Both the position numbers and the translations under genes were made by a program. DNA of 64,000 nucleotides from Manis javanica (taxonomy: Eukaryota; Chordata; Mammalia; Pholidota; Manidae): assembly GCF_040802235.1 (NCBI RefSeq), contig NC_133166.1:9238001-9302000 (forward strand), in the 5' to 3' direction. Each line of letters begins with the position of its first letter. Position 1 is the first letter of the stretch. Below are positions 1-12,000 of the stretch, piece after piece. The notes beneath the pieces were generated by a model, which did not search any database, had not been told where the DNA came from, and was given only the letters and a program-made list of their open reading frames with translations.

Positions 1-118
1 TTTTCCCATCTGTAAATGGAGGTATTGAAAATATCTACCTTAGGAAGACTTCTGAGAGAATTAATGACCTATTGCACATGACCCAATAAGTGCCAAGTAA
101 ATATTTACTCAGTAAATA
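1..118 (+). repeat. MIR SINE, 3' part
   Basis: The window opens inside a MIR-like sequence: 'cccatctgtaaatggaggta' followed by an 'aagtgcc' and 'agtaaatatt' stretch. The core and tRNA-related head would lie upstream of the window. Ancient and inactive. Confidence 0.6.
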
Positions 119-222
119 TTATTATCATTGTGTTCATTCCCTAATTTTAAAATATAGCTTAATAGTTTTGGATATGTAAGCATGAGTAATTTTTTTTTCT
201 TTTAGGGTAGCATGTTTACTAA

Positions 223-384
223 GGCAGTAGTTCCCAAAAGGTGTTTCCCAGAACAGCAGCATTACCATTAGCTAGAAACTCATTAGAAAATCAAATCAAC
301 AACCCTCATCCCAGGTACACTGAATAAGAAACTCTAGAGAAGGTGCCCAGCAATTCTGACACACACCAGTTTCCAAAGCATCAA
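223..384 (+). repeat. MER5-like hAT (Charlie) relic
   Basis: The sequence runs from 'gcagtagttcccaaaag' through an 'aataagaaactctagagaag' block to 'cagcaattctgacacacacc' and 'agtttccaaagcatc'. This is the order of landmarks in the short non-autonomous MER5 DNA transposon. It is diverged and has no coding capacity. The family is recognised by eye. Confidence 0.55.
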
Positions 385-1618
385 TGTGGGGAAAGACAAT
401 GTCTTTCCCAGTGTTACCCAAGGCTAGTTTTCCCAAAGGAGGCTTTTGGAACCAATCCTGAGACGCTGTGATTTTTCTAGAATCAGTTCCCACAGTTTCA
501 AATGGATGCTGCAATCACGTTGTTATGTGAGTCCATCTAATCACTAAGATTCTTGATTAATAGTTAATAATTTTGTCTTGAATGAATTTGAAATTATCAA
601 TTATTTTATAATGATTTCCTCTTGTGTGGAATGAGATGTAACACTGTGATTATCACAGCCATGAGAAGACATTACTGGTATTTCTCCAGAGTTGAAGCAG
701 GCAAAATATTTGAGGTGCCCCTAAAAGCAGGCTAGTGTCTAGTTTTCCATAAAAATATTAATATTCAATTAATTTTTTCTGACTAGGGATTATTTAAATC
801 AATTTTGTAAGGCTTTTTCCAAATTTCACATTGTTAAGTTTCATAAGTAGAAAATGACACATTGACAAACGCACATTCAGCCTGCTTCAATGCAGGAACA
901 AAACTCACAAGAATGTATTTAAGCCTCAGCAAGATTAATTTAATACCATCTTTGAAAAAATGAAAATTGAATTGCTTAGTTACAAAAGTCAAAAGAGAGT
1001 ATATTTAAAATCATTTTTATCAATATTTTTTTCCACAAATGAAAATGCTTAAGTTGCTTAAATGTTTCAACTTCTCTAAAATTTTAAAAGCCACTTAACC
1101 TTCCTAACTTTCTTCCTTAATCTATAAAACAAAGTGGTTATTACAGTTAATTTCTTAGGTTTTTTTTCAGATGTAAGAAAAGAATGGTGCAAAGAAAACA
1201 TTAAAAATTGTCATTCACATTGAGGAATAGATTGTTTAATTCATTTGGGGAGTCTTTCTGGAATAGACCCAATACTCTAAGTAAAAATTTTAAGCAAGGT
1301 CTTTTGAGATTGCCACAAAAACTATCAATTTGGTAGATTCTATGACAGTTCCTGAAACTGCTGGCATCTAGTATTATGTAGAAGCTCTTGATTTGAGCAG
1401 ATGGAAAATCCCAATTATTTTGAGGGTCTTTATCTGTCCAGCTAACCCTCAATATCTTCAAGTGATTTATAGGTATATTAATATTATCTATCTCATTAAG
1501 TTCTTATGATTACATAACTTAATAAGTGTTAATAAACCTAAAGGTTACAAATGATAATAAACCTAATGCTTGACTCATACATAGAGGGCACTCCATCTAC
1601 ATACTGTTACTGTTCTAG
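385..1618. other. AT-rich stretch, no feature recognised
   Basis: About 1.2 kb of AT-rich DNA with many stops in all frames. I see no repeat family, RNA gene or coding signal. The short open frames here have no recognisable domain. Confidence 0.5.
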
Positions 1619-1682
1619 CATAGTGGTTTTTAAATTTTACCATGTATCAGAATTACCTGGGAGTGATACTTGTTTCAAAATA
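1619..1682 (-). repeat. MER5-like relic, terminal part only
   Basis: 'agtggtttttaaattttacc' followed by 'atcagaattacctggg' matches the terminal portion of MER5-type elements in reverse orientation. It stops where the L1 3' end begins, so the L1 probably truncated or interrupted it. Confidence 0.45.
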
Positions 1683-1689
1683 TAGATGT

Positions 1690-2482
1690 TCATGGCTAAT
1701 ATTAAAAAAAGAAACAGCAAGTGTTACTGAGGATGTGGAGAAAGGGAATCCTGTGCACTCTTGATAAGAATGTATATTGGTGCATCCACTAAGGAAAACA
1801 GTATGGAGGTTTCTCAAAAAACTAAAAATAGAAATGCCATATAACCCAGCAATTCCACTTCTGGGAATTTGCTTCAATAAAGCGAAGTTACTAATTTGAA
1901 AAGATAATTATACCCCTATGTTTATCACAACATTATTTATAATAGCCAAGATATGGAAGCAACCAAAGTGTCCATTAATAGATGAATAGATAAAGAAGAG
2001 GTGATACATATATGCAATGGAATATTACTCAGCTGTAAAAAAGAAATAAGTACTGCTGTTTGTGACAACATAGATGGATCTAGAGGGTATTATGCTAAGT
2101 GAAATAAGCCAGGCAGAGAAAGACAAATACCATATGATTTCACTTATGTGTGGAATCTAAAAACAAAACAAAACAGCAGTAGGTTCATAGACACTGAGAA
2201 GTTGACTGGTGGTTACCATGGGGGAGGGCTTAGGGTGGGTGGGTTAAATAGGTGAAGGAGATGAAGAGGCACAAAATCTCAAATACAATATAAATTAGTC
2301 ACAGGGTGAAAGTGCACCACAGAGAATATAGTCAGTACTTCTAATGTTGACATATAGTAACTGCACTAGTTGGGCGAGCATTTAATAATGTGTGTAACTG
2401 TCAAATTACTGTGTTGCATATTTAAAGCAAATACAGTATTGTTTATCAACTATATGTCAATTAAAAAATATATCAAAATATG
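1690..2482 (+). mobile_element. Old LINE-1 (L1MA/L1MB-like) 3' end
   Basis: This is a 5'-truncated L1 in the sense direction. The last part of ORF2 can be followed: a block equivalent to the endonuclease/RT protein's C-terminus, with 'caatggaatattactcagc' at 2016-2034 and 'agtgaaataagccaggcaga' at 2098-2117. A 3' UTR follows and an A-rich end lies near 2480. The reading frame is broken by many stops, so it is a fossil. Confidence 0.8.
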
Positions 2483-2633
2483 TCTTGGGAGAGGCACCTT
2501 ATGCAATGAAAAGTAAATACAATTAAATGTCAGGAATTCTGGATTAGGGTTCTGGTCATTAACTAGTACTGTGGTTGATGGGGCATACTCTTTTTGATAA
2601 GCCTCCTGAGGTAATTAAAACTTAATAGAATCA

Positions 2634-2806
2634 GGCACACCATCCTGGCTCTCCTGTCACTTATGAGTTGTGTGACCTTGGGCAAGTCATTTAGACTCTC
2701 TAGGACTCAGTTGCTTCATGTGTAAAATGAATCTGGGGCTTGAATGAACTATTGCATGTAAAATGTCTAATCTTATATTCATAAGTGCTCAGTAAACTTC
2801 AGCTGT
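2634..2806 (+). repeat. MIR SINE
   Basis: The core passage 'tgtgaccttgggcaagtcat' is followed by 'cttcatgtgtaaaatgaatc' and by a tail of the 'gtgctcagtaaa' type. This is a clear, nearly complete MIR in sense orientation. Confidence 0.85.
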
Positions 2807-2809
2807 TTT

Positions 2810-3340
2810 TATTAATTACTAACCATGACTAAGAAGAGAGCTATATGTTTGATCTTCAAGAGCCACACTTGATACTATGCTCCCCCAGGGAACTCTGGGG
2901 GGTATTATCTTGCCTCCTTTTCCTAATGTTTGAGACAGTCAGACACAGAGGATCCATGAGATGGATCTCACAGGGTCCTAGGTGGGGCAAGGGGGTAGGT
3001 GACTGTCACAATTATTTGCAGTGCTATAGAGCAATATGCAGAGGCCAGCAGACATATCCTGAAAGGGGGCTAAGGTGGAAGAAATATAGATTTGTTCTTT
3101 CATCAGAGGAGATGAGAAAAGGGGTCGAAGCTTTCAGCCAAGCCCAGGACTCCGGAAGAACCAAGAAGGCTGAGAGTAAAGAGAAGAGAACAGATATGCA
3201 GGATTCCCAGGATGAAGGGATCACACTGGCTACGGAAAGGTTTTAAGAGGTTCCAGTGAGGGTTGGTTTGGTAGACAAACCAATTAATTGAGAGAACCAG
3301 AATAGGAAAGAAAGAAGAGAAGTTATTAATATAACTGTTA
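2810..3340. other. No recognised feature
   Basis: A 133-codon open frame at 2845-3246 crosses this stretch. Its translation is low in recognisable structure and ends in a charged tail, and no domain or splice context supports it as a gene. It is treated as chance. Confidence 0.45.
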
Positions 3341-4195
3341 ATATCTAGTTTGTGACTTCTTCAAGAATCATATGCATAAATGTCAACATTTGGTGCTATG
3401 CTCCCACACAAATTTCTCCCCAATCCTGGAAGTGGAGAGAGGCTGTGAGTAGTGCTGTTTGGCTGGTTTCTACAAGCATATATACCCAGAATGCCCCAGT
3501 CTATTATTTGAAAATGCAGAGTTTCCATCCTCCCTCTGTATCCTCACCAAGCAAAAGATGTAGCGAAGCATGTTGTTTGGCATGCCAAGGTCAGGGATTC
3601 CAGGAGTGGCCAGCCTGGGGCATCTCCTTAGTAATGAATAATGTCCAGAGGGCAGGCCTTGATCTCTCTGGGAGGCTGGTCATGCCAGAAGAATAGGGGC
3701 CCCAGATGGTGGCGAGGTTAGTTGCTGCACAATAAAAGCTTGTTGATTATAAACCTCTGTACTGGATGCTTTGTGGATGAGATGTCTGCTTCTCACCTCC
3801 TGGTATATAAGTTCCCCAGTCAACCTACATTAAGTTCTCGATTGCTCTCATGGTCTTTTCTTCAGTCTCTGCGGACCATCCTCCATCTCTGGCTTAGAGT
3901 TAGCTGGGGTGCAGCAATACGGAGGCCTTTCGCAACCATTGGCCTCTATTCCAAATCTCAGGAGACTTCTTTCTGGAGGCATAAACGCATGCAGTGCTCA
4001 CCCACCCAAAGTGCCTTCATTTCCTGTGACAGGAAAGTAAGGGCTTTATCCAGTTTTTCTCCCCCACTTTCCCACTTTTGGTTGCCTACCTCCTGGAAAG
4101 GAAGGAAGAAGAGTGTTAACCTTGAACATATCAAGTGGATTTCACCTTGGGATTGGCGCAGTTCTCCATCAACATTCTGCTCTATACCTTAATGC
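3341..4195 (+). repeat. LTR-like region, family uncertain
   Basis: The region has moderate GC content, an 'aataaaagcttgtt' poly(A)-signal-like block at about 3731-3744 and a 'tatataagttcccc' promoter-like block at about 3802-3815. It carries two chance open frames (3352-3696, 3722-4192) that resemble no protein I know. Such a mix is common in solo LTRs of class I or III endogenous retroviruses. I could not define the ends or a target-site duplication, so the call is tentative. Confidence 0.3.
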
Positions 4196-5150
4196 TGGGA
4201 TGGATTTTTTAAAAACTTAGAAATCTTCCTCTGCCTATCCTACCAAAATTCATCACCTGAGATAAATTCCTCTGAGGTTTCTCAAATGGTCTTTCCTGCT
4301 GTTCTTAGCAGACTGAAGGATATGAAATATCATCTGCATTCTCGTAGAATTAAGGTACCACACAGAGACACAATTAAGTTTTATTCCTCTACCTCCTCAC
4401 TAATATATGTTACTAATGTGAGGTAGAAAAAGAGCTATGACTTTGGCTGTGGGTGGTAAAAAGCACTGGATCTTTTTGATAAAGGTGGGCATTTCTTGTA
4501 TAAAAATGACATCACTCATTTTCTTAGGCTGTCTTTGGAATATAGCCTTTAAATTTATTTCTCATCCAGGAAAAAAAAAAGAAGAACCAGGGGTCTCTGT
4601 ATTCAACAGGAAAATATAGAATCCATCATTGGCTGTATTTCTCTAATTTGCTGACCTAAACTTTTCACAGTGGCAGAACAAAAACTGTTTCTGAGCAACC
4701 AGGAATTACTGACATGAGGGTTCAATGTTTCAGCATTTTCCACAAAAGCCAAAAAGTCTGTCCTTCTGGTCAGATAAATGCAAAATGCATGATGAGAAGC
4801 CTGGGACCTTCACGAGATCAAAACAGCTGTTTAAGAGTCAAGCTTACAGAATTCCATCTACTGAGAAATACCAAAATACTCTCCTTCATGTTATTTTGAC
4901 TGAGTATAAGTAGTAGGTATACAGAGTATTTCCCCAACAAGAACATGCAAAGATATCTTCTTTTTTCTTAGGGATTGAAATTCCATCCCCTTTTATTCAT
5001 AGCCTGATATAGTATGTAGAAATTGGATACGTCTGTCTTTTCTAGTTGTAAAGAATAGGAAAATGAGGGAAAAAATCAACATTGTAATCAAAGTTATTTT
5101 ATTTTCTGGACTTATTGTCTCCCAGATTGTTAAGTCGATGAGGAGGAAAT
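4196..5150. other. No recognised feature
   Basis: AT-rich sequence with stops in all frames. Overlapping small open frames at 4714-4913 have no recognisable product. No repeat family was identified by eye. Confidence 0.45.
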
Positions 5151-5765
5151 AGAGAAAAATCTATCCATTGTGTTCCTAAGTTATATTATATATTTTTTCA
5201 GTTCTTTACTTTATATATGGGTGTGTTTTCTAATTTTTAGTTAAGTGATGCTACTTTTTATAGTTTTCAATTCCCTGCTAAATTTTTAATGCTTGGCTTT
5301 TATCTTCTTAAACATATCAGGTGTTTTAAAGCCTATGAAAAACAGTTTTAACATCAAAGGTCCTTGGGGGTCTGTTTCTATTGTCTATTGGTTCTCCTGG
5401 CATTTGTTTTAGAGTTTTGCCTCAGTTTGTATATTTTTTTCTTGGCTATGTACTGGATATTTATTTGAAAAAAAAATTGTAGAAATAATTTGGTACCTAG
5501 GATGTGGTTGTCTTCTTCTACAGATAATTTAAATTTTCTTCTGCCAAGTGCTTCAGAAGCTAGAAGTCTAGGACCAACTTGAACAAAATTTGGGGTTTGA
5601 AGTTTTCTGTATCACACAAATAACTCAATGCAAGAAATGATTTACTTATATGACACAGTTAAGCCCCAGATTCAAAAGGATTGGTTTATCAGAGTTCCAA
5701 ACTTTGATAGGCCTAAGGATTCTATTCCGCAAGTCTATCCAGCTGCCTCTACTGGCTCTATAGAT
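5151..5765 (-). mobile_element. Old LINE-1 (L1M) antisense fragment
   Basis: T-rich text such as 'tggctatgtactggatattt' (5443-5462) and 'ttcttctgccaagtgcttca' (5538-5557) resembles the 5'-side sequence of old L1M elements read in reverse. No open frame survives. The boundaries are approximate. Confidence 0.45.
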
Positions 5766-5784
5766 ACTGCAAAGGTAAAAGTAT

Positions 5785-6330
5785 CAGTCAGGGTCCCGTG
5801 AAGACATAAACCACCACAAAGTCATTTTAACAGAGAGAATTTAATATGAAGGATTGCTAATCTAAAAAGGCAAATGAGGACATAAGTATCTATTACCTCT
5901 GGTGGTAGGGAAACAAAGGGAAGAGAATGGATTATCAAATCTTAGAGGCTTGAAAGAAATTAGAGGTATACTTAGAGGTATGACTTGGATCTATGAGAAG
6001 AGGTCCCAGCTGGCTGGTGCTGTTTGCTCTGAAGGGGCATGATGGGATTAGTTCTGGTGGTATAGAAAAACTGCCATGTAGACTAACCCACTGCTACTGC
6101 CAGGGTCAAGAAGCACTGCTGAGGTTATGCTGATAGGAACAGGAAAAAAACAAGTGTCCTTTTCTCCTCCTCCAGCCTTTTTGTCTCCTCCTAGCACAGC
6201 CTTTTAGCAGAGCCTAATGGGAGCCTGTTGGCAAATGATAATGAGCGTTCAGAGCCCTCGTTGTAGGGTATAGGCATATTCATGTACCTCTAATCCTCTC
6301 CTGCACTTTGGACAGGTATTTCTGCACTAT
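5785..6330. repeat. Probable ancient interspersed repeat, unassigned
   Basis: The stretch from 'cagggtcccgtgaagacata' onward has the look of an old mammalian element (a 'ttaatatgaaggattg' block followed by GC-richer text), but I cannot name the family or its ends. Confidence 0.3.
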
Positions 6331-6850
6331 TTCATTAGCTCCTTGGAGTTTTGAAGTCAATCGTTTTTTATACATCACTAAGCATTTCATTGTCTCAAAT
6401 ATCTAGTCAGCCATTAGTAGAAGTAGAGTACCTAACTATCTTGCAGCATTATAGGATTGAAGACAGTGCACTGAGTATTAGCAGCATGTTCTTTATTCAC
6501 ATATTTTTCATTTTGGGTCTTTGATCCAAGAAATTTGGTGTAAAATATTAATTGCGTGGGTTGAAATATCTTACTTTATCTCTGACACTGTCTTATTTTT
6601 ATTGTTATATTTGGTGGTATTTTTTATGTTCTTTTTAAAAAAAAGCAAATGAAAATGTTAGAAATACAAATAATATAGAAAATAAAAATGTTTTGGACAT
6701 TATTTTCATATTTCTGGCATTAATATAAGAGTATGTCATGCAGTTTCTATTTTAGGATGGAAAATAAGACCGATTTCTTTCAGAGAAGATATTCATAACA
6801 CTATATAAGAATTTATCAGTTATCATTATTTAATTTTCTTTTAATTGTTC
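6331..6850. other. No recognised feature
   Basis: AT-rich spacer with no coding potential and no recognised repeat. Confidence 0.4.
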
Positions 6851-7210
6851 TGACGCTTAATTTTATGTGTCAGTTTGGCTAGGTTATGGTACCTGGTTTT
6901 TGGTCAAACAGCAATCTAGATGTTGCTGCGAAGGTATCTTTTAGATGTGATTAACATTTAAATCAGTAGACTTTAAATAAAGCAAATTCTACCCCACAAT
7001 GGGAGTGGGCCTCATCCAATCAGTTGAAGACCTTTAGAAAAGTAAAAGACTGAAGTCCTTCAGGAAGAAGGAATTCTGCCTCCAGAATGCCTCTGGACTT
7101 GAACTGCAGCATCAGCTCTTCCCTGAGTCTTCAGCCTGCCAACCTGCTCTGCAGACTTCAGAATAGCCAACCCCACAATCTTGTAAGCAAATTCCTTAAA
7201 ATAAATTTTA
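6851..7210 (+). repeat. Old LTR-type element, left part (split by L1)
   Basis: It begins near 'ttaattttatgtgtcagttt' and includes 'gggcctcatccaatcagttg' (7009-7028). It ends in the AT-rich 'ccttaaaataaatttta' segment. The same element resumes at 15003 and finishes with 'ctgactaataca', an end typical of MaLR-like LTRs. The exact family is uncertain. The 7.8 kb L1 sits inside it, so this element is older than the L1. Confidence 0.6.
7199..7210. repeat. Target-site duplication, left copy
   Basis: The 12-mer 'aaataaatttta' directly precedes the L1 5' end. An identical copy lies at 14991-15002, directly after the A-rich tail. Its first eight bases could come from the (AAAT)n tail, so the informative part is the shared 'ttta' and the clean resumption of the host repeat. 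Confidence 0.7.
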
Positions 7211-8010
7211 GGAGGTGGAGCCAAGATGGCGGGGTGAGTAGGACAGTGGGAATCTCCTCCCAAAAACATATGTATTTTTGAAAATACAACAAATACAACT
7301 AATCCTAAAAGAGAGACCAGAAGACACAGGACAACAGCCAGACTTCATCCACATGTGCGAGAACTCAGCGCCTGGTGAAAGGGGTAAGATACAAACCCCA
7401 GCCCAGTGGGACCCGAGCGCCCCTCACTCCAGCTCCCGGCAGGAGGAGAGGAGTTGGAGCGGGGAGGGAGAGGGAGCCCAGGACTGCTGAACACCCAGCC
7501 CCAGCCATCTGCACCAGAGCGCAGACACAGTGCATGTGTGGAGGACTGGAAACTAGGGAAACAGGGCAGCAAGACCTCTGAGCGGGTCCCGAAGCTGATG
7601 CCCCTGTGACAAAGAAAAGCAAGTGCTTTTTGAAAGTCTTACAGGGACAGGGATGCAACAGCTGGACAGAAACAACCCAGGTCACAGTCCAGCAGCTGGA
7701 AATTCCAGGGAAAACTGGGTGCACTAACCCCCTGGGCAACAGCTCTGAGACCCCTCATGGAGGTAAACAGCCAAACAGCCCCCAGTCCATTACCCCTCTG
7801 GGGCACGGCCATAGCAGAGAAGCAGCCTGATGCTGGCCACACCCTCAGCAAGGGAGCTTCCTCCATACCAGCCGGGCAAGACACAAAGACCCAGTCTACA
7901 CGCAATTGCCCAACACAAGCCATTGGGGTTGCAGTTGTCCCAGTAAAGAAAGGCCAGTAGCAAGTGGAAAGTTTGGCTCTCCCAGCTGACAGTCAATAGC
8001 ACATATCAAA
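7211..8010 (+). promoter_or_regulatory. L1 5' UTR / internal promoter region
   Basis: This is the GC-rich 800-bp leader of the L1. 'aagatggcgg' at 7223-7232 matches the YY1-type site that L1 5' UTRs carry near their first base, where it helps set the transcription start in human L1. Presence of this edge shows that reverse transcription reached the RNA 5' end. Several chance open frames on both strands (for example 7365-7739 on the minus strand) fall in this leader and are not genes. Confidence 0.7.
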
Positions 8011-8870
8011 ATGAAAAGGCAAAAAATTTTGATACAGACAAGACTAACCCAGACAGCTTCGGCATCTGCAACATCTTCCTCTGAGAAGGAACCTGGGTAG
8101 ATAGATTTAACCAGTCTCTCTAAAAAAGAATTCAAAACAAAAGTCATAACCATGCTGATGGACTTGCAGAGAAATATACAAGAACTAAGGAAGGAGAACA
8201 CAGAAATAAAACAAGCTCTGGAAGGACTTCAAAACAGAATGGACGAGATGCGAGAGACCATTAATAGACTAGAAAACAGAGAACAGAAACGCAAAGAAGC
8301 TGATGCACAGAGAGATAAAAGGATCTCCAGGAATGAAAGAATTCTAAGAGAGCTGAGTGACCAATCAAAATGGAACAATATCCACATTATTGGGGTACCA
8401 GAAGAAGAAGAGAGAGAAAAAGGGATAGAAAGAGTCTTTGAAGAAATAATTGCTGAAAACGTCTCCAAACTAGGGGAGGAAATGGCCTCTCAGACCACAG
8501 AGGTACACAGAACTCCCATGACATGGGATCCAAGGAGGGCAACACCAAGAAACATAATAATTAAAATGGCAAAGATCAAAGACAAGGACAAAGTATTAAA
8601 GACAGCCAGAGAGAAAAAAAGGTTACCTACAAAGGAAGACCCATCAGGCTATCATCAGACTTCTCAACAGAAACCCTACAGGCCAGAAGAGAATGGCATG
8701 ATATACTTAATGCAATGAAACACAACGGCCTCGAACCAAGACTACTGTATCCAGCACGATTATCATTTAAATATGAAGGAGGGATTAAACAATTCCCAGA
8801 CAAGCAAAAGTTGAGGGAATTTGCCTCCCACAAACCACCTCTACAGGGCATCTTACAGGGACTGCTCTAG
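8011..8870 (+). pseudogene. L1 ORF1 (RNA-binding chaperone), broken
   Basis: In active L1, ORF1p is a trimeric RNA-binding protein that coats L1 RNA in the cytoplasm. The ATG at 8011 opens a frame that meets an in-frame TAG at 8098-8100 and then continues in the same frame through a coiled-coil-like, Lys/Glu-rich segment (8152-8340) into the RRM region with 'NIHIIGVPEEEE' (8374-8409). Near 8615-8622, in an A-run, the frame shifts. The C-terminal domain then reads on in another frame, with 'FSTETLQARREWHDIL', to a TAG at 8868-8870. The total is about 286 codons, somewhat short for the family. There are two inactivating lesions, so no full protein is possible. Confidence 0.85.
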
Positions 8871-9073
8871 ATGGGAGCACTCCTAAAAAGAACACAGAAC
8901 AAAACACCCAACATATGAAGAAGGGAGGAGGAGGAATAAGAAGGGAGAGAAATAAAGAATCATCAGACTGTGTTTAAAATAGCTCAATAAGTGAGTTAAG
9001 TTAGACAGTAAGACAGTAAAGAAGCTAACCTCAAACCTTTGGTAACCACAAACTTAAAGCCTGCAATGCAATA
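8871..9073 (+). other. L1 inter-ORF spacer
   Basis: About 200 bp of purine-rich sequence lies between the ORF1 stop and the first recognisable ORF2 codons. Most mammalian L1 elements have a much shorter gap, so part of it may be degraded ORF2 leader. Confidence 0.5.
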
Positions 9074-12000
9074 AGTTCATACCTCTCAATAATCACCCTA
9101 AATGTAAATGGACTGAATGCACCAATAAAAAGACAGAGTAATAGAATGGATAAAAAAGCAAGATCCATCCATATGCTGCTTACAAGAGACTCACCTCAAA
9201 CCCAAAGACATGCACAGACTTAAAGTCAAGGGATGGAAAAAGATATTTCATGCAAACAACAGAGAGAAAAAAGCAGGTGTTGCAATACTAGTATCAGACA
9301 AAACAGACTTCAAAATAACAAAAGATAAAGAAGGACATTACATAATGATAAAGGGCTCAGTCCAACAAGAGGATATAACCATTATAAATATATATGCACC
9401 CAATACAGGAGCACCAACATATCTGAAACAAATACTAACAGAACTAAAGGAGGAAATAGAATGCAATGCATTCATTCTGGGAGACTTCAACACACCACTC
9501 ACTCCAAAGGACAGACCCACCAGACAGAAAATAAGTAGGGACACAGAGGCACTGAAAAACACACTAGAACAGATGGACCTAATAGACATCTACAGAACTC
9601 TACATCCAAAAGCAACAGGATACACATTCTTCTCAAGTGCACATGGAACATTCTCCAGAATAGACCACATACTAGGCCACAAAAAGAGCCTCAGTAAATT
9701 CCAAAAGATTGAAATCCTACCAACCAACTTTTTATACCACAAAGGTATAAAACTAGAAATAAACTGTACAAAGAAAGCAAAAAGGCTCACAAACACATGG
9801 AGGCTTAACAACACACTCCTAAATAATCAATGGATCAATGACCAAATCAAAATGGAGATCCAGCAATTTATGGAAACAAACGACAACAACACAAAGCCCC
9901 AACTACTGTGGGATACAGCAAAAGCAGTCTTAAGAGGAAAGCATATAGCAATCCAGGCATATTTAAAGAAGGAAGAACAATCCCAAATGAATGGTCTAAT
10001 GTGACAATTATTGAAATTGGAAAAAGAAGAACAAATGAGGCCTAAGGTCAGCAGAAGGAGGGACATAATAAAGATCAGAGAAGAAATAAATAAAATTGAG
10101 AAGAATAAAACAATAGCAAAAATCAATGAAACCAAGAGCTGGTTCTTCGAGAAAATAAACAAAATAGATAAGCCTCTAGCCAGACTTATTAAGAGGAAAA
10201 TAGAGTCAACACAAATCAACAGAATCAGAAATGAGAAAGGAAAAATCACGACGGACCCCAAAGAAGTACAAAGAATTATTACAGACTACTATGAAAACCA
10301 ATATGCTAACAAGCTGGGAAACCTAGGAGAAATGGACAACTTCCTAGAAAACTACAACCTTCCAAGACTGACCCAGAAAGAAACAGAAAATCTAAACAGA
10401 CCAATTACCAGCAACGAAATTGAAGCAGTAATAAAAAAACTACCAAAGAACAAAACCCCCGGGCCAGATGGATTTACATCAGAATTTTATCAGACATACA
10501 GAGAGGACATAATACCCATTCTCCTTAAAGTTTTCCAAAAAATAGAAGAGGAGGGAACTCTCAAACTCATTCTATGAAGCCAGCATCACCCTAATACCAA
10601 AACCAGGCAAAGACCCCACCAAAAAAGACAACTACAGACCAATATACCTGATGAACGTAGATGCAAAAATACTCAATAAAATATTAGCAAACCGAATTCA
10701 AAAATACATCAAAAGGATCGTACACCATGACCAAGTGGGATTCATCCCAGGGATGCAAGGATGGTACAACATTCGAAAATCCATCAACATCATCCACCAC
10801 ATCAACAAAAAAAAGACAAAAACCACATGATCATCTCCATAGATGCTGAAAAAGCATTTGACAAAATTCAACATCCATTTATGATAAAAACTCTCAGCAA
10901 AGTGGGAATAGAGGGCAAGTACCTCAACATAATAAAGGCCATATATCATAAACCCACAGTCAACATTATACTAAACAGCGAGAAGCTGAAAGCTTTTCCT
11001 CTGAGATTGGGAACTAAACAGGGATGCCCACTCTCCCCACTGTTATTTAACATAGTACTGGAGGTCCTAGCCACGGCAATCAGACAAAACAAAGAAATAC
11101 AAGGAATCCAGATTGGTAAAGAAGAAGTTAAACTGTCACTATTTGCAGATAACATGATATTGTACATAAAAAACCCTAAAGACTCCACCCCAAAACTACT
11201 AGAACTGATATCAGAATACAGCAAAGTTGCAGGATACAAAATTAACACACAGAAATCTGTAGCTTTCCTATACACTAACAATGAACCAATGGAAAGAGAA
11301 ATCAGGAAAACAATTCCATTCACAATTTCATCAAAAAGAATAAAATACATAGGAATAAACCTAACCAAAGAAGTGAAAAACCTATACCCTGAAAACTACA
11401 AGTCACTCTTAAGAGAAATTAAAAGGGACACTAACAAATGGAAACTCATCCCATGCTCGTGGCTAGGAAGAATTAATATCATCAAAATGGCCATCCTGCC
11501 CAAAGCAATATACAGATTAGATGCAATCCCTATCAAATTACCAGCAACATTCTTCAATGCACTGGAACAAATAATTCAGAAATTCATATGGAAACATCAA
11601 AGACCCTGAACAGCCAAAGCAATCCTGAGAAAGAAGAATAAAGTAGGGGGGATCTCACTCCCCAACTTCAAGCTCTATTATAAAGCCATAGTAATCAAGA
11701 CAATTTGGTACTGGCACAAGAACAGAGCCACAGACCAGTGGAACAGACTAGAGACTCCAGACATTAACCCAAACATATATGGTCAATTAATATTTGATAA
11801 AGGAGCCACAGACATACAATGGCGAAATGACAGTCTCTTCAACAGATGGTGCTGGCAAAACAGGACAGCTACATGTAGGAGAATGAAACTGGACCATTGT
11901 CTAACCCGATACACAAAAGTAAATTCAAAATGGATCAAAGACCTGAATGTAAGTCATGAAACCATTAAACTCTTGGAAAAAAACATAGGCAAAAACCTCT

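Noticed and set aside
2845..3246. 133-codon open frame as a possible gene
   Set aside because: There is no recognisable domain, no splice or promoter context, and a partly overlapping frame on the opposite strand. Such lengths are expected by chance in 64 kb.
3722..4192. 156-codon open frame as a possible gene
   Set aside because: It lies in a likely LTR-like repeat, has no known domain, and has a Ser/Trp-rich composition typical of a chance frame.
7365..7739. 124-codon minus-strand frame in the L1 leader
   Set aside because: It is a shadow of the GC-rich L1 5' UTR with no match to a known L1 antisense product that I can support.
9827..10261. 144-codon hydrophobic minus-strand frame resembling a membrane protein
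   Set aside because: It is the reverse complement of the A-rich L1 ORF2. A-rich coding DNA read backwards gives Phe/Leu/Ile-rich pseudo-membrane proteins.
10946..11368. 140-codon minus-strand frame
   Set aside because: It is the antisense shadow of the RT domain of ORF2. Similar shadows occur at 20376-21180 and 44788-45263.
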